DNA from: Cristatella mucedo
Taxonomy: Eukaryota > Bryozoa > Phylactolaemata > Cristatellidae
NCBI GenBank assembly: GCA_009760855.2
Contig: WPIO01000527.1
Span: forward strand, 1-30,691
Length of the DNA: 30,691 bases
Reading direction: 5' to 3'
Positions 1-10,745 of this stretch are shown here, one piece after another. The first letter of the stretch is position 1. Each line of letters starts with the position of its first letter. The notes beneath the pieces were generated by a model that was not told the DNA's origin, searched no databases, and saw only the letters and a program-made list of their open reading frames with translations. The position numbers and the translations under genes are program-made.

Positions 1-3
1 TAA

Positions 4-1369
4 GCATTTCGCACTTGAATAACTCATTTCGCACGAGTTCGCTGCAGATCGCGTAATATCCAGAAACTTTAAATCTGCTCGTTGGAGCGTGGGCTGGCTG
101 GCAGCAGAGTGCTGCAACTCGTTTCAAGCATTTCGCACTTGAAAAGCTCATTTCGCACAAGTTCGCAGCGGATCGCGGAACATCTAGAAACTTCAAATCT
201 GCATGTCTAAGCGTTTGCTGGCTGAAAGAAGAGTGGGGCACCTTGTTGCAAGCATTTCGCAGTTGAATAACTCATTTTGCACCGGTTCGCAGCAAATCGC
301 GGAATATCCAGAAACTTGAAATCTGCTCGTTGGAGTGAGTGCTGGCGGGCAGCAGAGTGCTGCACCTTGTTTTAAGCATTTCGCAATTCAAACACTCACT
401 TCGCACGAGTTTGCAGCATATAGCGGAATATCTAGAAACTTCAAGTCTGCTTGTCGAACGTGTGCTGGCTGGCAGGACAGTGCTGCACCTTGCTTTAAAC
501 ATTTCGCACTTGAATAACTCATTTTGCACCAGTTCGCAGCAAATCGCGGAATATCCAGAAACTTCAAAACTGCTCACAGCAGCGAGCTGTAGCTGGCAGT
601 AGAGTGCTGCACCTCGTTTCAAGCATTTCTCACTCAAAAAACTCATTTTGCACGTGTTCGCAGCAGATCGAGGAATATCTAGAAACTTCTAATCTGCTTG
701 TCGGAGCGTATGCTGGCTGGCTACAGAGTGCTGCACCTTGTTTTCAGCATTTCGCACTCGAATAACACACTTCTCACGAGTTCGCAGCAGATCGCGGAAG
801 ATCTATGAACTTTAAATCAGCTCGTCGGAGCCTGCGGTGGCTGGCAGCAGAGTGCTGCACCTTGTTTTAAGCATTTCGCACTTGAATAACTCATTTCGCA
901 CGAGTTCGCAGCGGAACGCTGAACATCTAGAAACTTCAAATCTGCTTGTCGAACGTGTGCTGGCTGGCAGCAGAGTGCTGCACCTTGCTTTAAGCATTTC
1001 GCACTTGAATAAATTACTTTGCACCAGTTCGCAGCAAATCGCGGAATATCCAGAAACTTCAAATCTAGTATTCGGAGCGTGCAGTAGCCGGAAAGTAGAG
1101 TGCTGCACCTCGTTTCAAGCGTTTCTCACTCAAAAACCTCCTTTTGCACGTGTTCGCAGCAGATCGAGGAATATCTAGAAACTTCTAATCTGCTTGTCGG
1201 AGCGTATGCTGGCTGGCTACAGAGTGCTGCACCTTGTTTTCAGCATTTCGCACTCGAATAACACACTTCTCACGAGTTCGCAGCAGATCGCGGAAGATCT
1301 ATGAACTTTAAATCAGCTCGTCGGAGCCTGCGGTGGGCTGGCAGCAGAGTGCTGCGCACCTTGTTTTAA
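4..1369 (+). repeat. 11-monomer higher-order repeat (HOR-1), copy 1, 1366 bp
   Basis: Eleven monomers start at 4, 128, 252, 376, 499, 623, 747, 871, 994, 1119 and 1243. I label them A B C D E F G H I F G. Marker words are: A, GCGTAATATCCAG with CTCGTTGGAGCGTGGGC; B, GCATGTCTAAGCGTTTGC with GAAAGAAGAGTGGGG; C, GGAGTGAGTGCTGGCGGG; D, GCAGCATATAGCGG; E, CTCACAGCAGCGAGCTG; F, AGATCGAGGAATATC; G, GAAGATCTATGAAC and GAGCCTGCGGTGG; H, GCGGAACGCTGAACATC; I, AATCTAGTATTCGG and GTAGCCGG. The F-G pair occurs twice in the unit. The next copy begins exactly 1366 bp downstream. Confidence 0.9.
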
Positions 1370-2735
1370 GCATTTCGCACTTGAATAACTCATTTCGCAC
1401 GAGTTCGCTGCAGATCGCGTAATATCCAGAAACTTTAAATCTTGCTCGTTGGAGCGTGGGCTGGCTGGCAGCAGAGTGCTGCACCTCGTTTCAAGCATTT
1501 CGCACTTGAAAAACTCATTTCGCACAAGTTCGCAGCGGATCGCGGAACATCTAGAAACTTTAATTCTGCATGTCAAAGCGTTTGCTGGCTGGCAACAGAG
1601 TGCTGCACCTTGTTTTGAGCATTTCGCACTTGAATAACTCATTTTGCACCGGTTCGCAGAAAATCGCGGAATATCTAGAAACTTGAAATCTGCTCGTTGG
1701 AGTGAGTGCTGGCGGGCAGCAGAGTGCTGCACCTTGTTTTAAGCATTTCGCAATTCAAACACTCACTTCGCACGAGTTTTGCAGCATATAGCGGAATATC
1801 TAGAAACTTCAAGTCTGCTTGTCGAACGTGTGCTGGCTGGCAGGACAGTGCTGCACCTTGCTTTAAACATTTCGCACTTGAATAACTCATTTTGCACCAG
1901 TTCGCAGCAAATCGCGGAATATCCAGAAACTTCAAAAACTGCTCACAGCAGCGAGCTGTAGCTGGCAGCAGAGTGCTGTACCTCGTTTCAAGCATTTCTC
2001 ACTCAAATAACTCATTTTGCACGTGTTCGCAGCAGATCGAGGAATATCTAGAAACTTCTAATCTGCTTGTCGGAGCGTATGCTGGCTGGCTACAGAGTGC
2101 TGCACCTTGTTTTCAGCATTTCGCACTCGAATAACACACTTCTCACGAGTTCGCAGCAGATCGCGGAAGATCTATGAACTTTAAATCAGCTCGTCGGAGC
2201 CTGCGGTGGCTGGCAGCAGAGTGCTGCACCTTGTTTTAGGCATTTCGCACTTGAATAACTCATTTCGCACGTGTTCGCAGCGGATCGCTGGATATCTAGA
2301 AACTACAAATTTGCTTGTCGAAACGTGTGCTGGCTGGCAGCAGAGTGCTGCACCTTGCTTTAAGCATTTCGCACTTGAATAAATTACTTTGCACCAGTTC
2401 GCAGCAAATCGCGGAATATCCAGAAACTTCAAATCTAGTATTCGGAGCGTGCAGTAGCCGGAAGTAGAGTGCTGCACCTCGTTTCAAGCGTTTCTCACTC
2501 AAAAAACTCATTTTGCACGTGTTCGCAGCAGATCGAGGAATATCTAGAAACTTCTAATCTGCTTGTCGGAGCGTATGCTGGCTGGCTACAGAGTGCTGCA
2601 CCTTGTTTTCAGCATTTCGCACTCGAATAACACACTTCTCACGAGTTCGCAGCAGATCGCGGAAGATCTATGAACTTTAAATCAGCTCGTCGGAGCCTGC
2701 GGTGGCTGGCAGCAGAGTGCTGCACCTTGTTTTAA
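1370..2735 (+). repeat. 11-monomer HOR-1, copy 2, 1366 bp
   Basis: Same A B C D E F G H I F G order as copy 1, again 1366 bp. It is nearly identical to copy 1 over most of its length. Monomer 2 is the clearest difference: it reads GCATGTCAAAGCGTTTGC followed by a normal GGCAACAGAG, where copies 1 and 3 have GAAAGAAGAGTGGGG. Monomer 8 carries GCGGATCGCTGGATATC instead of GCGGAACGCTGAACATC. Such patch-like differences inside otherwise matching copies look like short conversion tracts. Confidence 0.88.
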
Positions 2736-3602
2736 GCATTTCGCACTTGAATAACTCATTTCGCACGAGTTCGCTGCAGATCGCGTAATATCCAGAAACT
2801 TTAAATCTGCTCGTTGGAGCGTGGGCTGGCTGGCAGCAGAGTGCTGCAACTCGTTTCAAGCATTTCGCACTTGAAAAGCTCATTTCGCACAAGTTCGCAG
2901 CGGATCGCGGAACATCTAGAAACTTCAAATCTGCATGTCTAAGCGTTTGCTGGCTGAAAGAAGAGTGGGGCACCTTGTTGCAAGCATTTCGCAGTTGAAT
3001 AACTCATTTTGCACCGGTTCGCAGAAAATCGCGGAATATCTAGAAACTTGAAATCTGCTCGTTGGAGTGAGTGCTGGCGGGCAGCAGAGTGCTGCACCTT
3101 GTTTTAAGCATTTCGCAATTCAAACACTCACTTCGCACGAGTTTGCAGCATATAGCGGAATATCTAGAAACTTCAAGTCTGCTTGTCGAACGTGTGCTGG
3201 CTGGCAGGACAGTGCTGCACCTTGCTTTAAACATTTCGCACTTGAATAACTCATTTTGCACCAGTTCGCAGCAAATCGCGGAATATCCAGAAACTTCAAA
3301 ACTGCTCACAGCAGCGAGCTGTAGCTGGCAGTAGAGTGCTGCACCTCGTTTCAAGCATTTCTCACTCAAAAAACTCATTTTGCACGTGTTCGCAGGAGAT
3401 CGAGGAATATCTAGAAACTTCTAATCTGCTTGTCGGAGCGTATGCTGGCTGGCTACAGAGTGCTGCACCTTGTTTTCAGCATTTCGCACTCGAATAACAC
3501 ACTTCTCACGAGTTCGCAGCAGATCGCGGAAGATCTATGAACTTTAAATCAGCTCGTCGGAGCCTGCGGTGGCTGGCAGCAGAGTGCTGCACCTTGTTTT
3601 AA
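2736..3602 (+). repeat. HOR-1 copy 3, shortened to 7 monomers (867 bp)
   Basis: Monomers A B C D E F G match copy 1 almost base for base, and then the array restarts at A at 3603. H, I and the second F-G are missing. Because F-G occurs twice in the 11-mer (positions 6-7 and 10-11), unequal exchange between the two F-G pairs would remove exactly four monomers and give this 7-mer. One F variant here, CGCAGGAGATCGAGG, recurs in the F monomer at 6463. Confidence 0.87.
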
Positions 3603-4224
3603 GCATTTCGCACTTGAATAACTCATTTCGCACGAGTTCGCTGCAGATCGCGTAATATCCAGAAACTTTAAATCTGCTCGTTGGAGCGTGGGCTGGCTGG
3701 GCAGCAGAGTGCTGCAACTCGTTTCAAGCATTTCGCACTTGAAAAGCTCATTTCGCACAAGTTCGCAGCGGATCGCGGAACATCTAGAAACTTCAAATCT
3801 GCATGTCTAAGCGTTTGCTGGCTGAAAGAAGAGTGGGGCACCTTGTTGCAAGCATTTCGCAGTTGAATAACTCATTTTGCACCGGTTCGCAGAAAATCGC
3901 GGAATATCTAGAAACTTCAAATCTGCTCGTTAGAGTGCGTGCTGGCGGGCAGCAGAGTGCTGCACCTTGTTTTAAGCATTTCGCAATTCAAACACTCACT
4001 TTGCACGAGTTTGCAGCATATAGCGGAATATCTAGAAACTTCAAATCTGCTTGTCGAACGTGTGCTGGCTGGCAGGAGAGTGCTGCACCTTGCTTTAAAC
4101 ATTTCGCACTTGAATAACTCATTTTTTGCACCAGTTCGCAGCAAGTCGCGGAATATCCAGAAACTTCAAAACTGCTCATAGCAGCGAGCTGTAGCTGGCA
4201 GTATAGTGCTGCACCTAGTTTTAA
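3603..4224 (+). repeat. HOR-1 copy 4, partial: first five monomers only
   Basis: Monomers A B C D E are recognisable by the same marker words. After E the order changes to J K F L M instead of F G H I, so this is where the 11-mer pattern stops. The C monomer reads GTTAGAGTGCGTGCTGGC and E carries CTCATAGCAGCGAGCTG, both closer to later copies than to HOR-1 copies 1-3. Confidence 0.8.
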
Positions 4225-5220
4225 GCATTTCGCACTCAAGTAACTTATTTCGCACTTATTCGCAGCAGATCGCGAAATATCTAGAAACTTCAAATCTGCT
4301 CCTCGGTGCGTGTACTGGCTGGTAGCAGATTGCTGCACCTTGTTTTAAGCATTTCGCAGTTGAATAACTCATTTTGCACCTGTTCGCTGCAGATCGCGGA
4401 ATATCTAGAAACTTTAAATCTGCTAGTTGGAGCGTAGGCTGGCTGGCAGTAGAGTGCTGCACCTCGTTTCAAGCGTTTCTCACTCACTCAAAAAACTCAT
4501 TTTGCACGTGTTCGCAGCAGATCGAGGAAAATCTAGAAACTTCTAATCTGCTTGTCGGAGCGTATGCTGGCTGGCAACAGAGTGCTGCACCTTGTTTTCA
4601 GCATTTCGCACTCGAATAACACACTTCTCACGAGTTCGCAGCAGATCGCGGAAGATCTATAAACTTCAAATCTGCTTTTCGGAGCGTGCGGCAACTGGCA
4701 CCAGAGTGCTGCAGCTTGTTTCGAGAATTGGCACTCGAATAACAAATTCCGCACGAGTTTGCAGCAGATCACGGAATATCTAGAAACTTCAAATCTGCTA
4801 TTCAGAGCGTGCGGTAGCCGGAAGTAGAGTGCTGCACCTCGTTTCAAGCATTTCGCACTCAAATAACTCATTTCGCACGTGTTCGCAGCAGATCGCGGAA
4901 TATCTAGAAACTTCAAATCTGCTCGTTGGAGTGTCTGCTGGCGGGCAGCAGAGTGCTGCACCTTGTTTTGAGCATTTCGCAAGTCAATAAGTCATTTCGG
5001 ACGAGTTTGCAGCAGATCACGGAATATCTAGAAACTTCAAATCTGCATGTCGAAGCGTTTGCTGGCTGGAAGCAGAGTGCTGCACCTTGTTTCAAGAATT
5101 TCGCACTTAAATAACTCATTTCGCACAAGTTCCCTGCAGATCGCGTAATATCCAGAAACTTTAAATCTGCTAGTTGGAGCGTGGGCTGGCTGGCAGCAGA
5201 GTGCTGCACCTCGTTTTTAA
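4225..5220 (+). repeat. Bridge of eight monomers between HOR-1 and HOR-2
   Basis: Monomers start at about 4225 (J, CTCCTCGGTGCGTGTACTGG and GGTAGCAGATTGCTGC), 4349 (K, CTAGTTGGAGCGTAGGC), 4473 (F), 4601 (L, GCTTTTCGGAGCGTGCGGC and CACCAGAGTGCTGCAGC), 4725 (M, which begins GAATTGGCACTCG instead of GCATTTCGCAC), 4848 (N), 4972 (O) and 5095 (A-like). The subtypes come from both HOR families, so this is a recombinant segment and not a clean unit of either. Confidence 0.72.
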
Positions 5221-7704
5221 GCATTTCGCACTTGAATAACTCATTTCGCACGAGTTCGCAGCAGATCGCGGAATGTCTAGCAACGTCAAATCAGCATGTC
5301 AAAGCGTACGCTGGCTGGCAGCAGAGTGCTGCACCTTGTTTTAAGCATTTTGAACTCGAATAACAGACTTCGCACGATGTCGCAGCAGATCGTGGAAGAT
5401 CTATAAACTTCAAATCTGCTTTTCGGAGCGTGCGGCAGCTGGCACCAGAGTGCTGCAGCTTGTTTCGAGAATTGGCACTCGAATAACAAATTCCGCACGA
5501 GTTAGCAGAAGATCACGGAATATCTATAAACTTCAAATCTACATGTCGAAGCGTTTGCTGGCTGGCAGCAGAGTGCTGCACCTTGTTTCAAGCATTTCGC
5601 ACTCGAATAACTCATTTCGCACGAGTTCGCAGCAGATCGCAAAATATCCAGAAACTTCAAATCTGCTCTTCGGAGCGTGTGGTAGCTGGCAGTAGAGTGC
5701 AGCACCTTGTTTCAAGCATTTCGCACTCAAATAACTCATTTCGCACGTATTCCCAGCAGATCGCGGAATATCTAGAAACTTCAAATCTGCTATTCGGAGC
5801 GTGCGGTAGCCGGAAGTAGAGTGCTGCACCTTGTTTCAAGCATTTTCGCACTCAAATAACTCATTTCGCACGTGTTGGCAGCAGATCGCAGAATATCTAG
5901 AAACTTCAAATCTGCCTGTTGGACGTTGTTCTCGCTGGCAGCAGAGGGCTGCACCTTGTTTTAAGCATTTCGCACTGGAATAACTCATTTTGCACGAGTT
6001 CGCAGCAATTCGCGGAATATGTAGAAACTATAAATCTGCATGTCGAAGCGTTTGCTGGCTGGCAGCAGAGTGCTGCACCTTGCTTTAAGCATTTCGCACT
6101 TGAATAACTCATTTTGCACGAGTTTTTAAAGCAGATCACGAAATATACAGAAACTTCAAAAGCTTTTCGGAGCGTTAACTGGCTGGCAGCAGAGTGCTAC
6201 ACCTTGTTTTAAGCATTTCGCAGTTGAAAAACTCATTTTGCACGTGTTCGCAGCAGATCGCGGAATATCTAGAAACTTCGAATCTGCTTGTCGAACGTTT
6301 GCTGGCTGGGCAGCAGAGTGTGCTGCACCTTGCTTTAGGCATTTCGCACTTGAATAAAGTACTTTGCACCAGTTCGCAGCAAATCGCGGAATATCCAGGA
6401 ACTTCAAATCTAGTATTCGGAGAGTGCGGTAGCCGGAAGTAGAGTGCTGCACCTCGTTTCAAGCATTTCTCACTCAAAAAACTCATTTCGCACGTGTTCG
6501 CAGGAGATCGAGGAATATCTAGAAACTTCTAATCTTCTTGTCGGAGCGTATGCTGGCTGGCAACAGAGTGCTGCACCTTGTTTTCAGCATTTCGCACTCA
6601 AATCACTTATTTCGCACTTATTCGCAGCAGATCGCGAAATATCTAGAAACTTCAAATCTGCTCCTCGGTGCGTGTACTGGCTGGTAGCAGATTGCTGCAC
6701 CTTGTTTCAAGCATTTGGCAGTTGAATAACTCATTTTGCACCTGTTCGCTGCAGATCGCGTAATATCCAGAAACTTTAAATCTGCTCGTTGGAGCGTGGG
6801 CTGGCTGGCAGCAGAGTGCTGCAACTCGTATTAAGCATTTCGCACTTGAAAAGCTCATTTCGCACAAGTTCGCAGCGGATCGCGGAACATCTAGAAACTT
6901 CAAATATGCATGTCTAAGCGTTTGCTGGCTGAAAGAAGAGTGGGGCACCTTGTTGCAAGCATTTCGCAGTTGAATAACTCATTTTGCACCTGTTCGCAGC
7001 AGATCGCGGAATATCTAGAAACTTCAAATCTGCTCGTTGGAGTGTGTGCTGGCGGGCAGCAGAGTGCTGCACCTTGTTTTAAGCATTTCGCAATTCAAAC
7101 ACTCACTTCGCACGAGTTTGCAGCATATAGCGGAATATCTAGAAACTTCAAATCTGTTTGTCGAACGTGTGCTGGCTAGCAGGAGAGTGCTGCACCTTGC
7201 TTTAAACATTTTGCACTTGAATAACTCTTTTCGCACCAGTTCGCAGCAAATCGCGGAATATCCAGAAACTTCAAAACTGCTCATAGCAGCGAGCGGTAGC
7301 TGGCAGTAGAGTGCTGCACCTTGTTTTAAGCATTTCGCACTCAAATAACTTATTTCGCACTTATTCGCAGCAGATCGCGAAATATCTAGAAACTTCAAAT
7401 CTGCTCCTCGGTGCGTGTACTGGCTGGTAGCAGATTGCTGCACCTTGTTTCAAGCATTTCGCAGTTGAATTAATCATTTTGCACCTGTTCGCTGCAGATC
7501 GCGGAATATCTAGAATTTTTAAATCTGCTAGTTGGAGCGTAGGCTGGCTGACAGTAGAGTGCTGCACCTCGTTTCAAGCATTTCGCACTTAAATAACTCA
7601 TTTCGCACAAGTTCGCTGCAGATCGCGTAATATCCAGAAACTTTAAATCTGCTCGTTGGAGCGTGGGCTGGCTGGCAGCAGAGTGCTGCACCTCTCGTTT
7701 TTAA
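5221..7704 (+). repeat. 20-monomer higher-order repeat (HOR-2), copy 1, 2484 bp
   Basis: Twenty monomers start at about 5221, 5345, 5469, 5592, 5716, 5840, 5965, 6089, 6213, 6339, 6463, 6587, 6711, 6835, 6959, 7083, 7206, 7330, 7454 and 7578. The order is P L M Q R S T U V I F J K B C D E J K A. P is marked by GGAATGTCTAGCAAC and CATGTCAAAGCGTACGC, Q by GCAAAATATCCAG, T by GCAATTCGCGGAATATGTAG, and U by AAAGCAGATCACG and TTCGGAGCGTTAACTGG. The unit is 20.03 monomers long. P recurs 2484 bp downstream. It shares the B C D E block with HOR-1, so the two HORs are historically related. Confidence 0.86.
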
Positions 7705-10201
7705 GCATTTCGCACTTGAATAACTCATTTCGCACGAGTTCGCAGCAGATCGCGGAATGTCTAGCAACTTCAAATCAGCATGTCAAAGCGTACGCTGGCT
7801 GGCAGCAGAGTGCTGCACCTTGTTTCAAGCATTTCGAACTCGAATAACAGACTTCGCACGATGTCGCAGCAGATCGTGGAAGATCTATAAACTTCAAATC
7901 TGCTTTTCGGAGCGTGCGGCAGCTGGCACCAGAGTGCTGCAGCTTGTTTCGAGAATTGGCACTCGAATAACAAATTCCGCACGAGTTAGCAGAAGATCAC
8001 GGAATATCTAGAAACTTCAAATCTGCATGTCGAAGTGTTTGCTGGCTGGCAGCAGAGTGCTGCACCTTGTTTCAAGCATTTCGCACTCGAATAACTCATT
8101 TCGCACGAGTTCGCAGCAGATCGCAAAATATCCAGAAACTTTAAATCTGCTCTTCGGAGCGTGTGGTAGCTGGCAGTAGAGTGCTGCACTGTGTTTCAAG
8201 CGTTTCGCACTCAAATAAATCATTTCGCACGTATTCCCCAGCAGATCGCGGAATATCTAGAAACTTCAAATCTGCTATATTCGGAGCGTGCGGTAGCCGG
8301 AAGTAGAGTGCTGCACCTTGTTTCAAGCATTTCGCACTTAAATAACTCATTTCGCTTGTGTTGGCAGCAGATCGCAGAATATCTAGAAACTTCAAATCTG
8401 CCCGTTGGAGTGTGTTCTGGCTGGCAGCAGAGTGCTGCACCTTGTTTTGAGCATTTCGCACTGGAATAACTCATTTTGCACGAGTTCGCAGCAATTCGCG
8501 GAATATGTAGAAACTATAAATCTGCATGTCGAAGCGTTTGCTGGCTGGCAGCAGAGTGCTGCACCTTGCTTTAAGCATTTTCGCACTTGAATAAACTCAT
8601 TTTTGCACGAGTTTTAAAGCAGATCACGAAATATACAGAAACTTCAAAAGCTTTTCGGAGCGTTAACTGGCTGGCAGCAGAGTGCTACACCTTGTTTTAA
8701 GCATTTCGCAGTTGAAAAACTCATTTTGCACGTGTTCGCAGCAGATCGCGGAATATCTAGAAACTTCAAAATCTGCTTGTCGAATGTGTGCTGGCTGGCA
8801 GCAGAGTGCTGCACCTTGCTTTAAGCATTTCGCACTTGAATAAATGCACTCAAATAACTTATTTCGCACTTATTCGCAGCAGATCGCGAAATATCTAGAA
8901 ACTTCAAATCTGCTCCTCGGTGCGTGTACTGGCTGGTAGAGGATTGCTGCACCTTGTTTCAAGCATTTCGCAGTTGAATAACTCATTTTGCACCTGTTCG
9001 CTGCAGATTGCGTAATATCCAGAAACTTTAAATCTGCTCGTTGGAGCGTGGGCTGGCTGGCAGAAGAGTGCTGCAACTCGTTTCAAGCATTTCGCACTTG
9101 AAAAGCTCATTTCGCACAAGTTCGCAGCGGATCGCGGAACATCTAGAAACTTCAAATATGCATGTCTAAGCGTTTGCTGGCTGAAAGAAGAGTGGGGCTT
9201 CTTGTTGCAAGCATTTCGCAGTTGAATAACTCATTTTGCACCTATTCGCAGCAGATCGCGGAATATCTAGAAACTTCAAATCTGCTCGTTGAAGTGTGTG
9301 CTGGCGGGCAGCAGAGTGCTGCACCTTGTTTTAAGCATTTCGCAATTCAAACACTCACTTCGCACGAGTTTGCAGCATATAGCGGAATATCTAGAAACTT
9401 CAAATCTGCTTGTCGAACGTGTGCTGGCTGGCAGGAGAGTGCTGCACCTTGCTTTAAACATTTCGCACTTGAATAACTCTTTTTGCACCAGTTCGCAGCA
9501 AATCGCGGAATATCCAGAAACTTCAAAACTGCTCATAGCAGCGAGCGGTAGCTGGCAGTAAAGTGCTGCACCTTGTTTTAAGCCTTTCTCACTCAAATAA
9601 CTTATTTCGCACTTATTCGCAGCAGATCGCGAAATATCTAGAAACTTCAAATCTGCTCCTCGGTGCGTGTACTGGCTGGTAGCAGATTGCTGCACCTTGT
9701 TTCAAGCATTTCGCAGTTGAATAACTCATTTTGCACCTGTTCGCTGCAGATCGCGGAATATCTAGAAACTTTAAATCTGCTAGTTTGAGCGTAGGCTGGC
9801 TGGCAGTAGAGTGCTGCACCTCGTTTCAAGCATTTCGCACTCAAATAGCTCATTTCGAACGTGTTCACTGCATATCGCGGAATATTTAGAAACTTCAAAT
9901 CTGCTCGTCGGAGTGTGAGCTGGCTGGCAGCAGAGTGCTGCACCTTGTTTTAAGCATTTCGCACTTGAATAACTCATTTCGCACGAGTTCGCAGCGGAAC
10001 GCTAAACGTCTAGAAACTTCAAATCTGCATGTCGAAGCGTTGGCTGGCTGGCAGCAGAGTGCTGCACCTTGTTTCAAGCCTTTCCCACTTAAATAACTCA
10101 TTTCGCACAAGTTCGCTGCAGATCGCGTAATATCCAGAAACTTTAAATTTGCTCGTTGGAGCGTGGGCTGGCTGGCAGCAGAGTGCTGCACCTCGTTTTA
10201 A
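7705..10201 (+). repeat. HOR-2 copy 2, 2497 bp, rearranged inside
   Basis: The opening P L M Q R S T U V matches copy 1 closely. At about 8844 an I monomer is cut after about 20 bp and joined to a J monomer at about its position 8, which deletes most of I and all of F. The unit then continues K B C D E J K and gains two monomers near 9840-10080: W, with TTCACTGCATATCGCGG and GGAGTGTGAGCTGG, and an H-like unit. It ends with A. It still totals 20 monomers plus about 17 bp, because the loss and the gain nearly cancel. Confidence 0.84.
8825..8900 (+). repeat. Recombination junction: truncated I monomer fused to J
   Basis: The I monomer starts normally at 8825 (GCATTTCGCACTTGAATAAA) and runs into TGCACTCAAATAACTTATT at about 8844, which is the front of a J monomer. 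The ~104-bp remainder of I is missing and so is the F monomer that follows I in copy 1. The break is next to GAATAA, as at the junction near 11835. This is consistent with unequal exchange or replication slippage between out-of-register monomers. Confidence 0.8.
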
Positions 10202-10685
10202 GCATTTCGCACTTGAATAACCCATTTCGCACGAGTTCGCAGCAGATCGCGGAATGTCTAGCAACTTCAAATCAGCATGTCAAAGCGTACGCTGGCTGGC
10301 AGCAGAGTGCTGCACCTTGTTTCAAGCATTTCGAACTCGAATAACAGACTTCGGACGATGTCGCAGCAGATCGTGGAAGATCTATAAACTTCCAATCTGC
10401 TTTTCGGAGCGTGCGGCAGCTGGCACCAGAGTGCTGCAGCTTGTTTCGAGAATTGGCACTCGAATAACAAATTCCTCACGAGTTAGCAGCAGATCACGGA
10501 ATATCTAGAAACTTCAAATCTGCATGTCGAAGCGTTTGCTGGCTGGCAGCAGAGTGCCGCACCTTGTTTCAAGCATTTCGCACTCCAATAACTAATTTCG
10601 CACGAGTTCGCAGCAGATCGCAAAATATCCAGAAACTTCAAATCTGCTCTTCGGAGCGTGCGGTAGCTGGCAGTAGAGTGCTGAA

Positions 10686-10745
10686 CCTTGTTTAAAGCAT
10701 TTCGCACGTAAATAACACGTTTCGCACGAGTTCGCAGCAGATCGC
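10686..10745 (+). repeat. Right-domain-type patch inside the left domain
   Basis: The words TTTAAAGCATTTCGCACG, TAAATAACACGTTTCGCACG and AGTTCGCAGCAGATCG here are those of the first right-domain monomers (for example 20841-20890). The equivalent place in the next HOR-2 copy, 2143 bp downstream at about 12829-12888, has the ordinary left form TTTCAAG, CTCAAATAACTCA and GTATTCCTAGCAG. The patch is about half a monomer long, and the flanks on both sides are left-type. Confidence 0.82.

Noticed and set aside
272-646. Cysteine-rich small open frames in the left domain (for example minus strand 272-646 and 3040-3378)
   Set aside because: The frequent Cys and Ala-Ala-Leu residues come from reading the GCAGCA/TGCTGC dyad on the minus strand. 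The frames at 272 and 3040 match because they are copies of one HOR, not because a protein is conserved.
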